Source of the DNA: Pontibacter flavimaris | Lineage (GTDB): Bacteria > Bacteroidota > Bacteroidia > Cytophagales > Hymenobacteraceae | Reading direction: 5' to 3' | Assembly (NCBI RefSeq): GCF_001907195.1 | Contig: NZ_LVWA01000004.1 | Coordinates: 186,001-250,000 of the forward strand | Length of the DNA stretch: 64,000 nt | In this document: piece by piece, positions 41,874-49,823 of the stretch | Layout of the letters: each line of letters opens with the position of its first letter | Numbering within the stretch: position 1 is the first letter of the stretch | The notes under the pieces: generated by a model | The model's database searches: none | The model's input: the letters and a program-made list of their open reading frames with translations, nothing else | Told to the model about the DNA's origin: nothing | Program-made: the position numbers and the translations under genes

Positions 41874-43187
41874 CTACTCGATGCGGCGCTTCAGGAACCA
41901 GCGGCTGTTCACGGTAAAGCCAAGGCCGAACTGGAAGTAATTCTCCTGGATCAGGCCGCTGTCTGTGGTGCCGCGCTGGCCATAGCCCAACGATACGTTT
42001 AACAAATAAAGATCATACATGGTGCCACGGCCCAGCGGGAAAGTGAAGCCCGTGGTCACGCCCTTGTCTTTGATGTCCTCCCCGTTGAGGCGGAACTGCG
42101 TGTCGTTGTAGTACAGGCCGCCGCGGTAGGTAACGCGCTTAAAGTAATTGTCGATGGCATTGGCGTTTGGCGTGTACTCCGCCCCCAGGGCCATTTTGTA
42201 GCTGTCCTTCAGGTTATCGTTGCTTCCGTCAAAGCCTTTATACTTGGACCACTCGTGGGCGATAATGTCGGCTGAGACGGTCAGGTTGCTGCCGTTATCC
42301 AGGCTGATGCCCGCGCGCCAGTTGGCCGGCAGGTGAATCGAGCTACTCAGGGTGTCCTCGTTCGTGACTAGCGCCCCGCCATCCAGGCCCTGCAATGGGC
42401 TGCCATCCGGGCTGCGGCGCTCAAACGAGATATTGCGCTCTGCATCAAGGTCAGCAGCAAAAGCATAAACGCCCCCTGCGCTCAGGTGCAGCTTATCCTT
42501 CAGCTTTTGCCTGTAGTTGATGCCCGCGCGGTAAATAAAGTCTCTGTAAGTCGTGCGGTCTACACGCGTAACGCTAACCACGCTGGCGCTTGCCTGCTCC
42601 GGGTCCTGCACCGTGCTGCCTGTTTCGGAGATGGTGTTGCCGAAAATGTAGGAAGCGCTACCGCCTATGGTAAGGCCGCCAAACAGCCGGATGCCATGGG
42701 CAAAGTATGCCTCGGAGAGACCGCCCTCGCCACTGTAGCGGCGCAGGATGCTGGCCTGCGGGTTGCCTTCTACTTCGGAGGTGGAGTTGATCTCGTAATT
42801 TACCGTGGAGAAAGGACGCAGCCCCACGGCCGTGCTCCAGCGCCTGGAGATCGGCACCGCTAATGACAGGCTGTACAGGTTGGCGTTGCCGTCCAGTTGG
42901 GAGGCTTGCTCGCTCTTTACGTTCTTGAACTGCCCCGCCCCGCTAAAGTCAAAGTTGGTGATGCTGTTATAGTATAGCAGCGCCGGGTTGGCAATGTTGG
43001 GCTGAAAGCTGTTGCCGGCGCTGATGCCTGCCCCTGCCATACCAGCCCCGCGGATGCTGCCGTAGTTCTCGTTGATCTCGCCTACGCCATAGCGTGAATA
43101 GGGCGTATTGCCGATAAGCTGCGCCTGCGTGGCGTGCGCCAGGCAAAGTGCCGCGAGGCCTATCAGTACTCGGAGTGTCTTATACAT
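41874..43187 (-). CDS. Outer-membrane beta-barrel protein (coaX-linked)
   Basis: A 437-residue protein with signal peptide MYKTLRVLIGLAALCLAHAT and a mature start QLIGNTPYSRYGVGEINEN. The SxYSRYGxGD-like start followed by GAGMAGAGISAG and NPALLYYNSITNFDF is typical of a Bacteroidota FadL-like barrel family found beside coaX. Many later strands are visible, for example YRAGINYRQKLKDKLHLSAG and RVTYRGGLYYNDTQFRLNG. It overlaps the coaX end by eight bases. Transport of a hydrophobic substrate is possible but not shown. Confidence 0.85.
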   Translation of the reverse strand: MYKTLRVLIGLAALCLAHATQAQLIGNTPYSRYGVGEINENYGSIRGAGMAGAGISAGNSFQPNIANPALLYYNSITNFDFSGAGQFKNVKSEQASQLDGNANLYSLSLAVPISRRWSTAVGLRPFSTVNYEINSTSEVEGNPQASILRRYSGEGGLSEAYFAHGIRLFGGLTIGGSASYIFGNTISETGSTVQDPEQASASVVSVTRVDRTTYRDFIYRAGINYRQKLKDKLHLSAGGVYAFAADLDAERNISFERRSPDGSPLQGLDGGALVTNEDTLSSSIHLPANWRAGISLDNGSNLTVSADIIAHEWSKYKGFDGSNDNLKDSYKMALGAEYTPNANAIDNYFKRVTYRGGLYYNDTQFRLNGEDIKDKGVTTGFTFPLGRGTMYDLYLLNVSLGYGQRGTTDSGLIQENYFQFGLGFTVNSRWFLKRRIE

Positions 43188-43899
43188 TATGTGTCAATAT
43201 TCTGTGAAGCCCGATCAAGACCAGCTCAGGAATTACAAAGATGCGTCCTTTTAACTTTTTTTCAAAAAATCCTGCATCGCCCCCGCAAAGTATAACCACT
43301 AAATCCGAGGCTTTTTCTGTGTAAGATTGGATAAGACCGTTGAGTTCGGCCACGCTGCCGCCCAAAACGCCGCTCAGAATCGATTCTTGGGTGCTTTGCC
43401 CCGTCAGCGGAAAATTTTCGTCAATTTGCTGTACTAACGGCAGGCGCTCTGTAAAAGTATGCAGCGCCTTGAATTTCATGCGGAGCCCGGGCGCTATGCC
43501 GCCGCCATGGTACCGCCCCTGCGCGTCCACAAAATCGTGGGTGATGCAGGTGCCCGCGTCGAACACCAGGCAGCTGCGCCCCGGGAAAAAGTAATGAGCC
43601 CCCACGGCCGCGGCAATACGGTCTGCTCCGAGGGTCTGGGGTGATTTGTACAGGTTGATAACAGGCAAGGCTGCCTGCGGGGTTAGCTCCAGTAGCTTAC
43701 CCGTCACAGACAGCCTCTCCTTTATACTTTGTGCGCTTACGCCTACCGAGGCAACGATGGCATGGTCAAAGGTATGGTTTAGCAGGGATGGCGGCAGGTT
43801 GTCCTGCCCTTTAAAATAACCCTGCTCCACCAGAGCACCCTCCTCGAAGATGCCATACTTTGTGCCGGTGTTCCCGATGTCTACAGCGACGTTGCGCAT
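43180..43899 (-). CDS. coaX: Type III pantothenate kinase
   Basis: A 239-residue ASKHA-fold kinase that phosphorylates pantothenate in the first step of CoA synthesis and is not feedback-inhibited by CoA. The phosphate motif VDIGNTGTKYGIF, LGADRIAAAVGAHYFFPG, VFDAGTCITHDFV and GGGIAPGLRMKFKALH are all typical. It lies six bases after rluB and overlaps the following barrel gene. Together with panC and panD (16858-18156) the cell can make and activate pantothenate. The location in the lptC cluster is a conserved Bacteroidota arrangement. Confidence 0.94.
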   Translation of the reverse strand: MRNVAVDIGNTGTKYGIFEEGALVEQGYFKGQDNLPPSLLNHTFDHAIVASVGVSAQSIKERLSVTGKLLELTPQAALPVINLYKSPQTLGADRIAAAVGAHYFFPGRSCLVFDAGTCITHDFVDAQGRYHGGGIAPGLRMKFKALHTFTERLPLVQQIDENFPLTGQSTQESILSGVLGGSVAELNGLIQSYTEKASDLVVILCGGDAGFFEKKLKGRIFVIPELVLIGLHRILTHNV

Positions 43900-43905
43900 G
43901 TGGGC

Positions 43906-45732
43906 TTACATGAAGTACTTCAGCTGGATTACTTCTTTCTCGGTCAGGTAGCGCCACTCGCCGCGGGGCACGTCCTTCTTCGTAAGGCCGGCATACTGCA
44001 CCCGGTCCAGCGACACTACATCGTAGCCCAGGTGCTCAAAAATACGGCGCACGATGCGGTTACGCCCGATATGGATCTCCAGCCCCAGAAACTTGTTAGA
44101 CTCGCCCAGCAGGGCCACGTCATCCACCTCGGCCTTGCCGTCCTCCAGCTCCACGCCTTCGGCTACCTTTAGGTAATCAGCTTTGGTAATTGGCTTGTCG
44201 AGCTCTACCTGGTAGATCTTCTTGATGTTGTTAGAAGGGTGCGTCAGCTTCTGCGCCACCTCGCCGTCGTTGGTGAAAAGCAGCAGGCCCGTGGTGTTGC
44301 GGTCCAGGCGGCCCACCGGAAAGATGCGCTCCTTGGAGGCATTGGCCACCAGGCTCATCACTGTTTTGCGGCCTTCCGGATCGTCTGTGGTTGTCAGGAA
44401 ATCCTTTGGCTTGTTCAGCAGCACATAGACCATTTTCTCGCGGCTCAGGAGTTTCTTGCCGTAGTACACGCTGTCGGCAGGCTGTACTTTGTAGCCCATC
44501 TCCGTGATTACTTCTCCGTTCACCTTAATCTCACCGGACTCGATCAGCACGTCAGCCTCACGGCGGGAACACACGCCGGCATTGGCGATGTAGCGGTTCA
44601 GGCGGATGGTTCCGTCGTTCTCCTCCTCTTCGCGGCTGCTCTTTTTAACGCGCGGGTTGTTCTTGTAGCGGCTCAGGTTGTAGTCCGGGGTATTGGGCTC
44701 TTCCTCGTTGCCACGGGAACGGTCGTTGGAACGGCCCCTGGGCGTAAAGCTTTTCACGGCTCTTTCGCCTCTGTCCTCTTTAAAGCCACGCTTCTCGCCG
44801 TACGAAGGCTTTTCCTCGCGGCTGAAACCACGCTCCCCGCGCTCTTCTCTTCCTTCTCCACCCCTGCGGTCATCACGGCGGTCGGAGTTGAAGCTGCGCC
44901 TTTCGCCGCCTTCGCTTCTGTCACTGTAGCTGCGGCGCTCGCCATCATCACGCCGAGGGCGGTCGCTGCTGAAGGAACGGCGCTCGCCTCCCTCTCTCCT
45001 GTCGGAGTTGAAGGTCTTGCGCTCTCCGCCTTCTCTTCTATCACCGTAAGAGCGTCTTTCGCCTCCCTCACGACGATCTCCGCCTTCACGGCGGTCGTCA
45101 CGTCTATCGGAGTTAAAGCTTTTTCTGTCGCCTTCGCGTCTTTCCGGCCTGTCTGCGTTGAACGAGCGGCGCTCACCGCGCTCTCCTCCCTCTCTTCTAT
45201 CACCTCTATCGCTGTAAGACTTGCGCTCCCCGCCTTCGCGGTTCGGGCGGTCGCTGTTGAAGCGACGCTCGCCACGCTCTTCTCCGCCTCTGCGGTCATC
45301 GCGGCGGTCGGAGTTGAAGCTGCGCCTTTCGCCACCTTCGCTTCTGTCATTGTAGCTGCGGCGCTCACCATCATCACGCCGAGGGCGGTCGCTACTGAAG
45401 GAACGGCGCTCGCCTCCCTCTCTCCTGTCGGAGTTGAAGGTCTTGCGCTCTCCGCCTTCTCTTCTATCACCGTAAGAGCGTCTTTCGCCTCCCTCACGAC
45501 GGTCGCCGTTAAACGGCTTGCGGTCATTGCTTCTTCTATCTTCTCTGTCTCCGAACGAGCGGCGCTCACTGCGTCCCTCTCTTCCTTCGTCAGGTCTTTC
45601 GTATTTATCTCTTCTGTTAAAGATTTTCTTGCCTTCGCGGTCGTTATTTGGCCTGTCAGAGCGGTCTCTGTCAGCACCTCTTCTGCCTTCGCCAGCGTCA
45701 TCGCGGCCGGGCCTTTCATTAAATTTTGCCAT
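43906..45732 (-). CDS. Pseudouridine synthase (RluB/RsuA family) with a long Arg-rich repeat leader
   Basis: A 608-residue protein. The last 240 residues are the enzyme: an S4 domain (IRLNRYIANAGVCSRREADV), then YVLLNKPKDFLTTTDD, and VGRLDRNTTGLLLFTNDGEV with the catalytic Asp. It ends with GRNRIVRRIFEHLGYDVVSL. It would modify 23S or 16S rRNA. The first 340 residues are a disordered domain made of imperfect units such as GERRSYGDRREGGERKTFN, rich in Arg, Gly, Asp and Ser, like an RGG RNA-binding tail. A 211-bp direct DNA repeat (44865-45075, 45291-45501) underlies part of it. It is the first gene of the coaX cluster and lies after scpB. Confidence 0.9.
   Translation of the reverse strand: MAKFNERPGRDDAGEGRRGADRDRSDRPNNDREGKKIFNRRDKYERPDEGREGRSERRSFGDREDRRSNDRKPFNGDRREGGERRSYGDRREGGERKTFNSDRREGGERRSFSSDRPRRDDGERRSYNDRSEGGERRSFNSDRRDDRRGGEERGERRFNSDRPNREGGERKSYSDRGDRREGGERGERRSFNADRPERREGDRKSFNSDRRDDRREGGDRREGGERRSYGDRREGGERKTFNSDRREGGERRSFSSDRPRRDDGERRSYSDRSEGGERRSFNSDRRDDRRGGEGREERGERGFSREEKPSYGEKRGFKEDRGERAVKSFTPRGRSNDRSRGNEEEPNTPDYNLSRYKNNPRVKKSSREEEENDGTIRLNRYIANAGVCSRREADVLIESGEIKVNGEVITEMGYKVQPADSVYYGKKLLSREKMVYVLLNKPKDFLTTTDDPEGRKTVMSLVANASKERIFPVGRLDRNTTGLLLFTNDGEVAQKLTHPSNNIKKIYQVELDKPITKADYLKVAEGVELEDGKAEVDDVALLGESNKFLGLEIHIGRNRIVRRIFEHLGYDVVSLDRVQYAGLTKKDVPRGEWRYLTEKEVIQLKYFM
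44865..45075 (-). repeat. Internal direct repeat A in the rluB-like leader
   Basis: A 211-bp unit repeated 426 bases (142 codons) further on at 45291-45501, with only a few base differences. The offset is a multiple of three, so the frame is kept. Confidence 0.9.
45291..45501 (-). repeat. Internal direct repeat B in the rluB-like leader
   Basis: Partner of 44865-45075. The near identity, including silent positions, suggests a recent duplication or gene conversion. Confidence 0.9.
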
Positions 45733-45836
45733 TTCTAAGTATTTATCGATGCAGTATCGCTACTGTACCTTTGGTTGTGCAGTAATAATGGAATTGCTAA
45801 AACTATAGTTCAATACGGATGCGGATGCCCTGGGGG

Positions 45837-46400
45837 CTAATCGGCGGCTTCGCCAATGGTATTTTCCTCTAAGGCGAAATCTTTTAGCTGCGGAAGGTCT
45901 TTGATGTGGTTGATGCCGAAGTAGTCCATGAACTTCTGCGACGTGCCGTAGAGCACGGGGCGCCCGATGGTGTCGGCCTTGCCTTTTATCTCGATCAGTT
46001 CTTTCTCCAGCAGCCGCTGCACGGCATAATCGCAGCCCACGCCGCGTATCTGCTCCATCTGGCTCCTGGTAACCGGTTGTTTATAGGCAATAATGGCCAG
46101 CGTCTCCAAGGCAGACGCTGACAATTTCTTCTTTGATTTATGTTTCAGATAAGTGCTGACCGTATCCTGGTACTCGGGCTTGGTCAGGAACTGGTAGCCG
46201 CCCCCGATCGCGTAGATCTGGAAGGCGAAGTTTTGCTCCTGCAGCCGCTCGTTAATAGCCTCCACGGCCTCCAGCACATCGCTCACCAGTATCTCCTCCA
46301 TCCCGAGCGACTCCTGTAGGCAGCGCTGGATCTCCTCGATGCTGATAGGCGACTGGGCACAGAAGACCAGGGCCTGAATATGGTTCTGCAGTATATCCAA
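45837..46400 (-). CDS. scpB: Segregation and condensation protein B
   Basis: A 187-residue winged-helix protein that acts with ScpA and SMC in chromosome condensation. The family segments are IQALVFCAQSPISIEEIQRC, FQIYAIGGGYQFLTKPEYQD, ALETLAIIAYKQPVTRSQME, IRGVGCDYAVQRLLEKELIE and GRPVLYGTSQKFMDYFG. The frame has no ATG before the conserved start and is closed by TAA seven codons upstream, so TTG at 46400 is the start. It lies 11 bases after the DksA-like gene and is followed by the rluB-like gene, a common arrangement. Confidence 0.93.
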   Translation of the reverse strand: MDILQNHIQALVFCAQSPISIEEIQRCLQESLGMEEILVSDVLEAVEAINERLQEQNFAFQIYAIGGGYQFLTKPEYQDTVSTYLKHKSKKKLSASALETLAIIAYKQPVTRSQMEQIRGVGCDYAVQRLLEKELIEIKGKADTIGRPVLYGTSQKFMDYFGINHIKDLPQLKDFALEENTIGEAAD

Positions 46401-46411
46401 GAGTAAAAGTG

Positions 46412-46801
46412 CTAGTCGTTACGCTGAAGTTTTGCTTCGATAGAATGCTGTGTGTGCGGCACGGCACGCAGTCTTTCCTTTGGTATCAGCTTGCCTGTTA
46501 CGATGCAAACACCGTACGTGCCGTTTTTGATCCGGATCAGGGCGTTTTCGAGCTGCTGGATGAACTTCATCTGGCGGGAGGCCAGTTGGTTCAGGCTTTC
46601 TTTCTCGGCAGTGTCGGCGCCGTCTTCCAGCATCTTGGACTGTGAGGCTGTGTTATCCGTTCCGGAGTCGTTGCGGCGGCTCAGGGTTTCCTTGATAAAG
46701 GTGACCTCTTTTCGGGCGTTTGTCAGCTTCTCCAGGATGATTTCCTCAAATTCGGCAAGCTCCTCTTTGGAATAACGCTGTCTTTCTTCGTTTGTATTCA
46801 T
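46412..46801 (-). CDS. TraR/DksA-family protein without a complete zinc finger
   Basis: A 129-residue protein with a coiled-coil N-terminal half (EELAEFEEIILEKLTNARKE) and a C-terminal globular part, RIKNGTYGVCIVTGKLIPKE then RLRAVPHTQHSIEAKLQ. DksA binds the RNA polymerase secondary channel, with acidic residues at the coiled-coil tip. Here the C-x2-C pairs of the zinc finger are reduced to one Cys, as is usual in the Bacteroidota form. A transcriptional role in stress or stringent control is therefore inferred. It is the first gene of the unit leading to scpB. Confidence 0.88.
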   Translation of the reverse strand: MNTNEERQRYSKEELAEFEEIILEKLTNARKEVTFIKETLSRRNDSGTDNTASQSKMLEDGADTAEKESLNQLASRQMKFIQQLENALIRIKNGTYGVCIVTGKLIPKERLRAVPHTQHSIEAKLQRND

Positions 46802-47151
46802 TACGCTGTTTTAGAACTGTGATATAGTTTTAACCTTTTTGCTACAGAAGGGTGTTTCAAGCTGAAAGCCAAAACGTCTCCTGCGCCATAACATCAGGCG
46901 CACTTATATAGTTTAACTTTCTTATTCACTACAAAATCTTAGCCAGGAACGCTTTGTTTTAAGAAGCCAAGCCGCTAAAATTGCTGCAAAAATAAGAGTA
47001 ATCTTTATACTTTGCTATTGATGCCTGTTAATTAACCTTTTTTTCTCACCTATAATTACTTTAATTTCAGCCGCTCACAGCTGGAACGATAGTTGCAGTG
47101 CGGCACTAGGGCCACCTGGCCGTCACGAAATGAGCTTATACAACTAACTTT
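46802..47151. other. AT-rich divergent intergenic region
   Basis: A 350-bp gap between the DksA-like gene (minus) and a barrel gene (plus). It is strongly AT-rich with one TATACTTTG word near 47007 and no hairpin of note. It probably holds both promoters, but I find no exact TAnnTTTG box at a good distance from either start. Confidence 0.5.
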
Positions 47152-47748
47152 ATGAAGAAACTTCCCTTTTTACTCTCTGCCATACTTTTACTGGCTGCAG
47201 CCTCCACGGCCTCTGCCCAGGTGCGCCGCCAGGCAGCGGAGCCTTCGCGCAGCGTTGTGCTGAAGGTTAACGTACTGAGTCCCTTTGTGCTGACAGCGTC
47301 CGGGTTTGTGGAGTATGCCTTTGCCCCGCACATGAGCGCGCAGTTCGGTGCCTTTACCACGGGTGCCTCCTACAAGGACGTGGAGTTTAGCGGCTACGGC
47401 TTTACGCCGGAGGTGCGCTATTACCTCTCTGACACGAAAGAGGCGCCCAGGGGCGTTTATGTGGCCGGCTATGGCCGTATCCTGAACTATAAGCTGACGG
47501 TGGATGACAAGGAGGAAGGAAAGACCTACGAGGCTTCCTACAAGCCGATAGGAGCCGGTATAGCTGCCGGTAACCAATGGATCTTCAACAGCGGCATTTC
47601 GGTGGACCTGTTTTTAGGTTTGGGCGTAAATGGCGGCAGCCTGAAGGTGAAGTCGGGCACGGAGGATGATTTTGACCTGGGCTTCCTGAACCTGGTGGGC
47701 AGCGGTGTCCGCTTCAGACCAGGGCTTACAGTCGGGTATAGTTTTTAA
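47152..47748 (+). CDS. DUF3575-like outer-membrane barrel protein
   Basis: A 198-residue protein with signal peptide MKKLPFLLSAILLLAAASTA followed by SAQ. The mature start SVVLKVNVLSPFVLTASGFV and GFTPEVRYYLSDTKEAPRGV are typical of DUF3575 / OmpW-like small barrels, and the C-terminus RFRPGLTVGYSF carries the terminal aromatic. The role is unknown, although similar proteins are often induced under envelope stress. It is a single gene with a strong terminator. Confidence 0.8.
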   Translation: MKKLPFLLSAILLLAAASTASAQVRRQAAEPSRSVVLKVNVLSPFVLTASGFVEYAFAPHMSAQFGAFTTGASYKDVEFSGYGFTPEVRYYLSDTKEAPRGVYVAGYGRILNYKLTVDDKEEGKTYEASYKPIGAGIAAGNQWIFNSGISVDLFLGLGVNGGSLKVKSGTEDDFDLGFLNLVGSGVRFRPGLTVGYSF

Positions 47749-47770
47749 GTATAGGAAGCCTGAAGTATAA

Positions 47771-47806
47771 AAATCCCGCCCCATTAGCTGAGGCGGGATT
47801 TTTTAT
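47771..47806 (+). terminator. Terminator of the DUF3575-like gene
   Basis: Stem AAATCCCGCC / GGCGGGATTT followed by TTTTATACT. Confidence 0.9.
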
Positions 47807-47865
47807 ACTCTTAACTGCAGTTCACTTCTGTTTATACTTCTGCCATACTTGCTAGCTGCTTTTCT

Positions 47866-47887
47866 GGCGCAAGCGTCCGCTTGTGCC
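47866..47887 (-). repeat. Short form of the stem-loop repeat
   Basis: GGCGCAAGCG TCC GCTTGTGCC is the outer stem of the 47-nt element without its inner hairpin. Confidence 0.75.
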
Positions 47888-47956
47888 TCTTTATACTTTA
47901 TACTCAGTCATACTTTATATCATACTCTCTTAGCCGCCGCTTCCTGCAACTTGACA

Positions 47957-48170
47957 CAAGCTATACTTACTAGCTCCCGTTCATCCTTAGCCTTACAAGC
48001 GTCTCGCTTCATTTTATACTTTGGCTCCCTCAAGGCCGGGAGGCCTCGCCTTCGGGCATCGCGCTGGGAGCTTTTCCTTTGCTCCTGACGTCGCAATGCC
48101 TCACTCTCGTTCGGCACCAGAAAAACTCGCATAGGCGCTCAACCCAAAGGCTGGAAACAATTCGATAGCC
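47957..48170 (-). repeat. Dispersed 215-bp structured repeat, copy 4
   Basis: In minus orientation it has the GGAGC...GCTCC hairpin, the core CAGCGCGATGCC, and the hairpin AGGCC TCCC GGCCT, which differs from copy 1 by a paired change. Confidence 0.8.
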
Positions 48171-48340
48171 GCTGCTGATGCAACTTGAACCAAAGTGTCC
48201 CCTTGAGGGGACTATAGGGGTGTTCTATACTTTGACTATAGCACTTTATACTTCAGCCAAAGTAATAACAGGCTCCCCTCCTTGGACAAGGAGGGGCAGG
48301 GGTGGTTGGACCCGACTCGGCAGAGACCCTAAGCCCATAC

Positions 48341-48817
48341 TTAAAAACTCAGCATACCAATGGCAGCGGCGGCGGCTTCTATGCCTTTATTGCCATGCTT
48401 GCCTCCTGCCCTGTCCAGGGCCTGCTCCAGGGTATTGGTGGTCACCAAGCCAAACGACACGGGCTTGTTGAACTTCAGGGCCACGTTGGTGAGCCCGTTA
48501 GCCACGGCGTGATTGATGTAATCATCATGTTTGGTATCGCCTTTAATGACCACGCCAATGCAGATCACCGCATCGATCTCCTCCTGCAGGGCCAGGAACT
48601 GCGCCCCCAGCGTCAGCTCGAAACTGCCGGGTACGGTGTTGATGTAGATATTCTCTTTCTTAGCGCCATGCTTCAGCAGAGTGTCCACGGCTCCCTGGCA
48701 CAGTACGCTGGTAATATCGTCATGCCACTCGGCTACCACAATGCCAAAGGCTTTCTCCGAGATGTCTGTAAACTTTTCCTGGCTGTACTCGCTCAGGTTC
48801 TTCAATGCTGTAGCCAT
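48341..48817 (-). CDS. ribH: 6,7-dimethyl-8-ribityllumazine synthase
   Basis: A 158-residue enzyme of the penultimate riboflavin step, which forms icosahedral or pentameric shells. Conserved segments are GIVVAEWHDDITSVLCQGAV, VPGSFELTLGAQFL, ICIGVVIKGDTKHDDYI with the catalytic His, and PVSFGLVTTNTLEQALDRAG. It is a separate transcript from the upstream TPR gene because a terminator lies between. No FMN riboswitch is visible in the 170 bases upstream. Confidence 0.96.
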   Translation of the reverse strand: MATALKNLSEYSQEKFTDISEKAFGIVVAEWHDDITSVLCQGAVDTLLKHGAKKENIYINTVPGSFELTLGAQFLALQEEIDAVICIGVVIKGDTKHDDYINHAVANGLTNVALKFNKPVSFGLVTTNTLEQALDRAGGKHGNKGIEAAAAAIGMLSF

Positions 48818-48927
48818 ACTTTAGTTGGTTATTCGTTACGCGTTGTTAGTTATTCGTGCTAAAAATAATACAGCAGACATTTTATACTTCTGGCTGCCGC
48901 ATACTTTCAGCTGACAAAATATCAATA

Positions 48928-48962
48928 AAAAAGCGCTTCTGCCGGTAGCAAAAGCGCTTTTT
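48928..48962 (-). terminator. Terminator of the YfgM-like TPR gene
   Basis: Stem AAAAAGCGCTT / AAGCGCTTTTT. It works in both directions, and the plus-strand T run merges with TATACTT. Confidence 0.85.
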
Positions 48963-48990
48963 ATACTTGAGGCATGCGCCTGTTTATATG

Positions 48991-49704
48991 TTAGTTGCTG
49001 CCGCCTGCCAGCATTTCGGCACGGGCCTTAAACTTCTTAGCGTCCGTTACCTCCGCAGAAGCCACGTAGTCCTTAATGATCTGGTCGTATACTTCTGCGG
49101 CGGCGCCGTAGTTGTTGCCAGCCTCGTAAGCAATGCCGGCCTTCATCAGGTACTGCGGCGAGAAGAACTCGTTGGCGTTGTGGTTTGCTGCTTTCTTGTA
49201 CTGGTCGGCAGCCTCGCTGTGCTTGCCCTGCTCCAGCAGCGCATCGCCGGTCAGGCTGTAGGCACGGGCCTGCAGCAGGTAGTCGTCCGACTCAAAATCC
49301 TGCAGACGTTCTGCCGCCTCTGCAAACTGGCCCTGCTTCAGGAGCGCTACGCCGGCGTAAAAGCTAGCCAGGTTACCGGCCTCGGTGCCACTGTAATCAT
49401 CAGCAATCTCCAGCAGGCCCACGTTCTGGCCGTCACCGTTCAGAGCCTTGCTCAGCGAGTCGGCCTCGAAATAGTATACTGCCTGGAACATAGCGTTCTG
49501 CGCCTCCACGTTCTGCGTGCTGCGGTAGTTATAATACAGGAAACCACCCACAATAACAGCGGCGATGGCAATGAAAACTCCCAGCAGTTTCGATTTGTTT
49601 TTCTTCACAAAGTCCTCTGAGCCGTACAGGCGTTGCGCCAGTGCATCAGGGTTCTCAACCAGCTCCTCAAACTCGCTGTGGTTCTTAACTTTTTCTTTTG
49701 CCAT
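48991..49704 (-). CDS. Membrane-anchored TPR protein (YfgM-like)
   Basis: A 237-residue protein. A charged N-terminal cytosolic part (MAKEKVKNHSEFEELVENPD) precedes one membrane helix (LLGVFIAIAAVIVGGFLYYN). TPR-like helices follow, such as ASFYAGVALLKQGQFAEAAE, AYSLTGDALLEQGKHSEAAD and LMKAGIAYEAGNNYGAAAEV. YfgM in Escherichia coli is part of a periplasmic chaperone network at the Sec translocon with PpiD, which is also in this window (37536-39647). A TACTTTTG box at 49729-49736 precedes it and a terminator follows. Confidence 0.85.
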   Translation of the reverse strand: MAKEKVKNHSEFEELVENPDALAQRLYGSEDFVKKNKSKLLGVFIAIAAVIVGGFLYYNYRSTQNVEAQNAMFQAVYYFEADSLSKALNGDGQNVGLLEIADDYSGTEAGNLASFYAGVALLKQGQFAEAAERLQDFESDDYLLQARAYSLTGDALLEQGKHSEAADQYKKAANHNANEFFSPQYLMKAGIAYEAGNNYGAAAEVYDQIIKDYVASAEVTDAKKFKARAEMLAGGSN

Positions 49705-49728
49705 CCGTGTGTTAATGTATTATAACTT

Positions 49729-49759
49729 CAAAAGTATGAATTAAAAGTAATTAGAATCA
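49729..49759 (-). promoter_or_regulatory. Promoter of the YfgM-like gene
   Basis: On the minus strand, TTG (49757-49759), 20 bases, then TACTTTTG (49729-49736). The ATG is 25 bases further. Confidence 0.6.
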
Positions 49760-49823
49760 ATACTTCTAGATGCTGAACATCAAATTTGTGACTTTTAATT
49801 CCTGATTTACTTAAAAATCCGCC

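Larger units (their letters stand above)
47807..48340. repeat. Intergenic repeat mosaic
   Basis: No gene. It holds the short form of the stem-loop repeat (47866-47887), a minus-oriented 215-bp repeat copy (47957-48170) and two C/G-rich modules (48200-48225 and 48275-48315). I count ten TATACT/AGTATA words between 47751 and 48340. Confidence 0.85.

Noticed and set aside
44754-45719. A 321-residue minus-strand frame in the same region
   Set aside because: Alternative frame of the same repeats; composition is Ala/Glu/Ser only and it overlaps the clear enzyme gene.
44239-45738. A 499-residue open frame on the plus strand
   Set aside because: It is opposite the Arg-rich leader of the pseudouridine synthase; low-complexity GC-rich repeats keep several frames open. 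The translation (long Ala/Val/Ser runs) has no family features.
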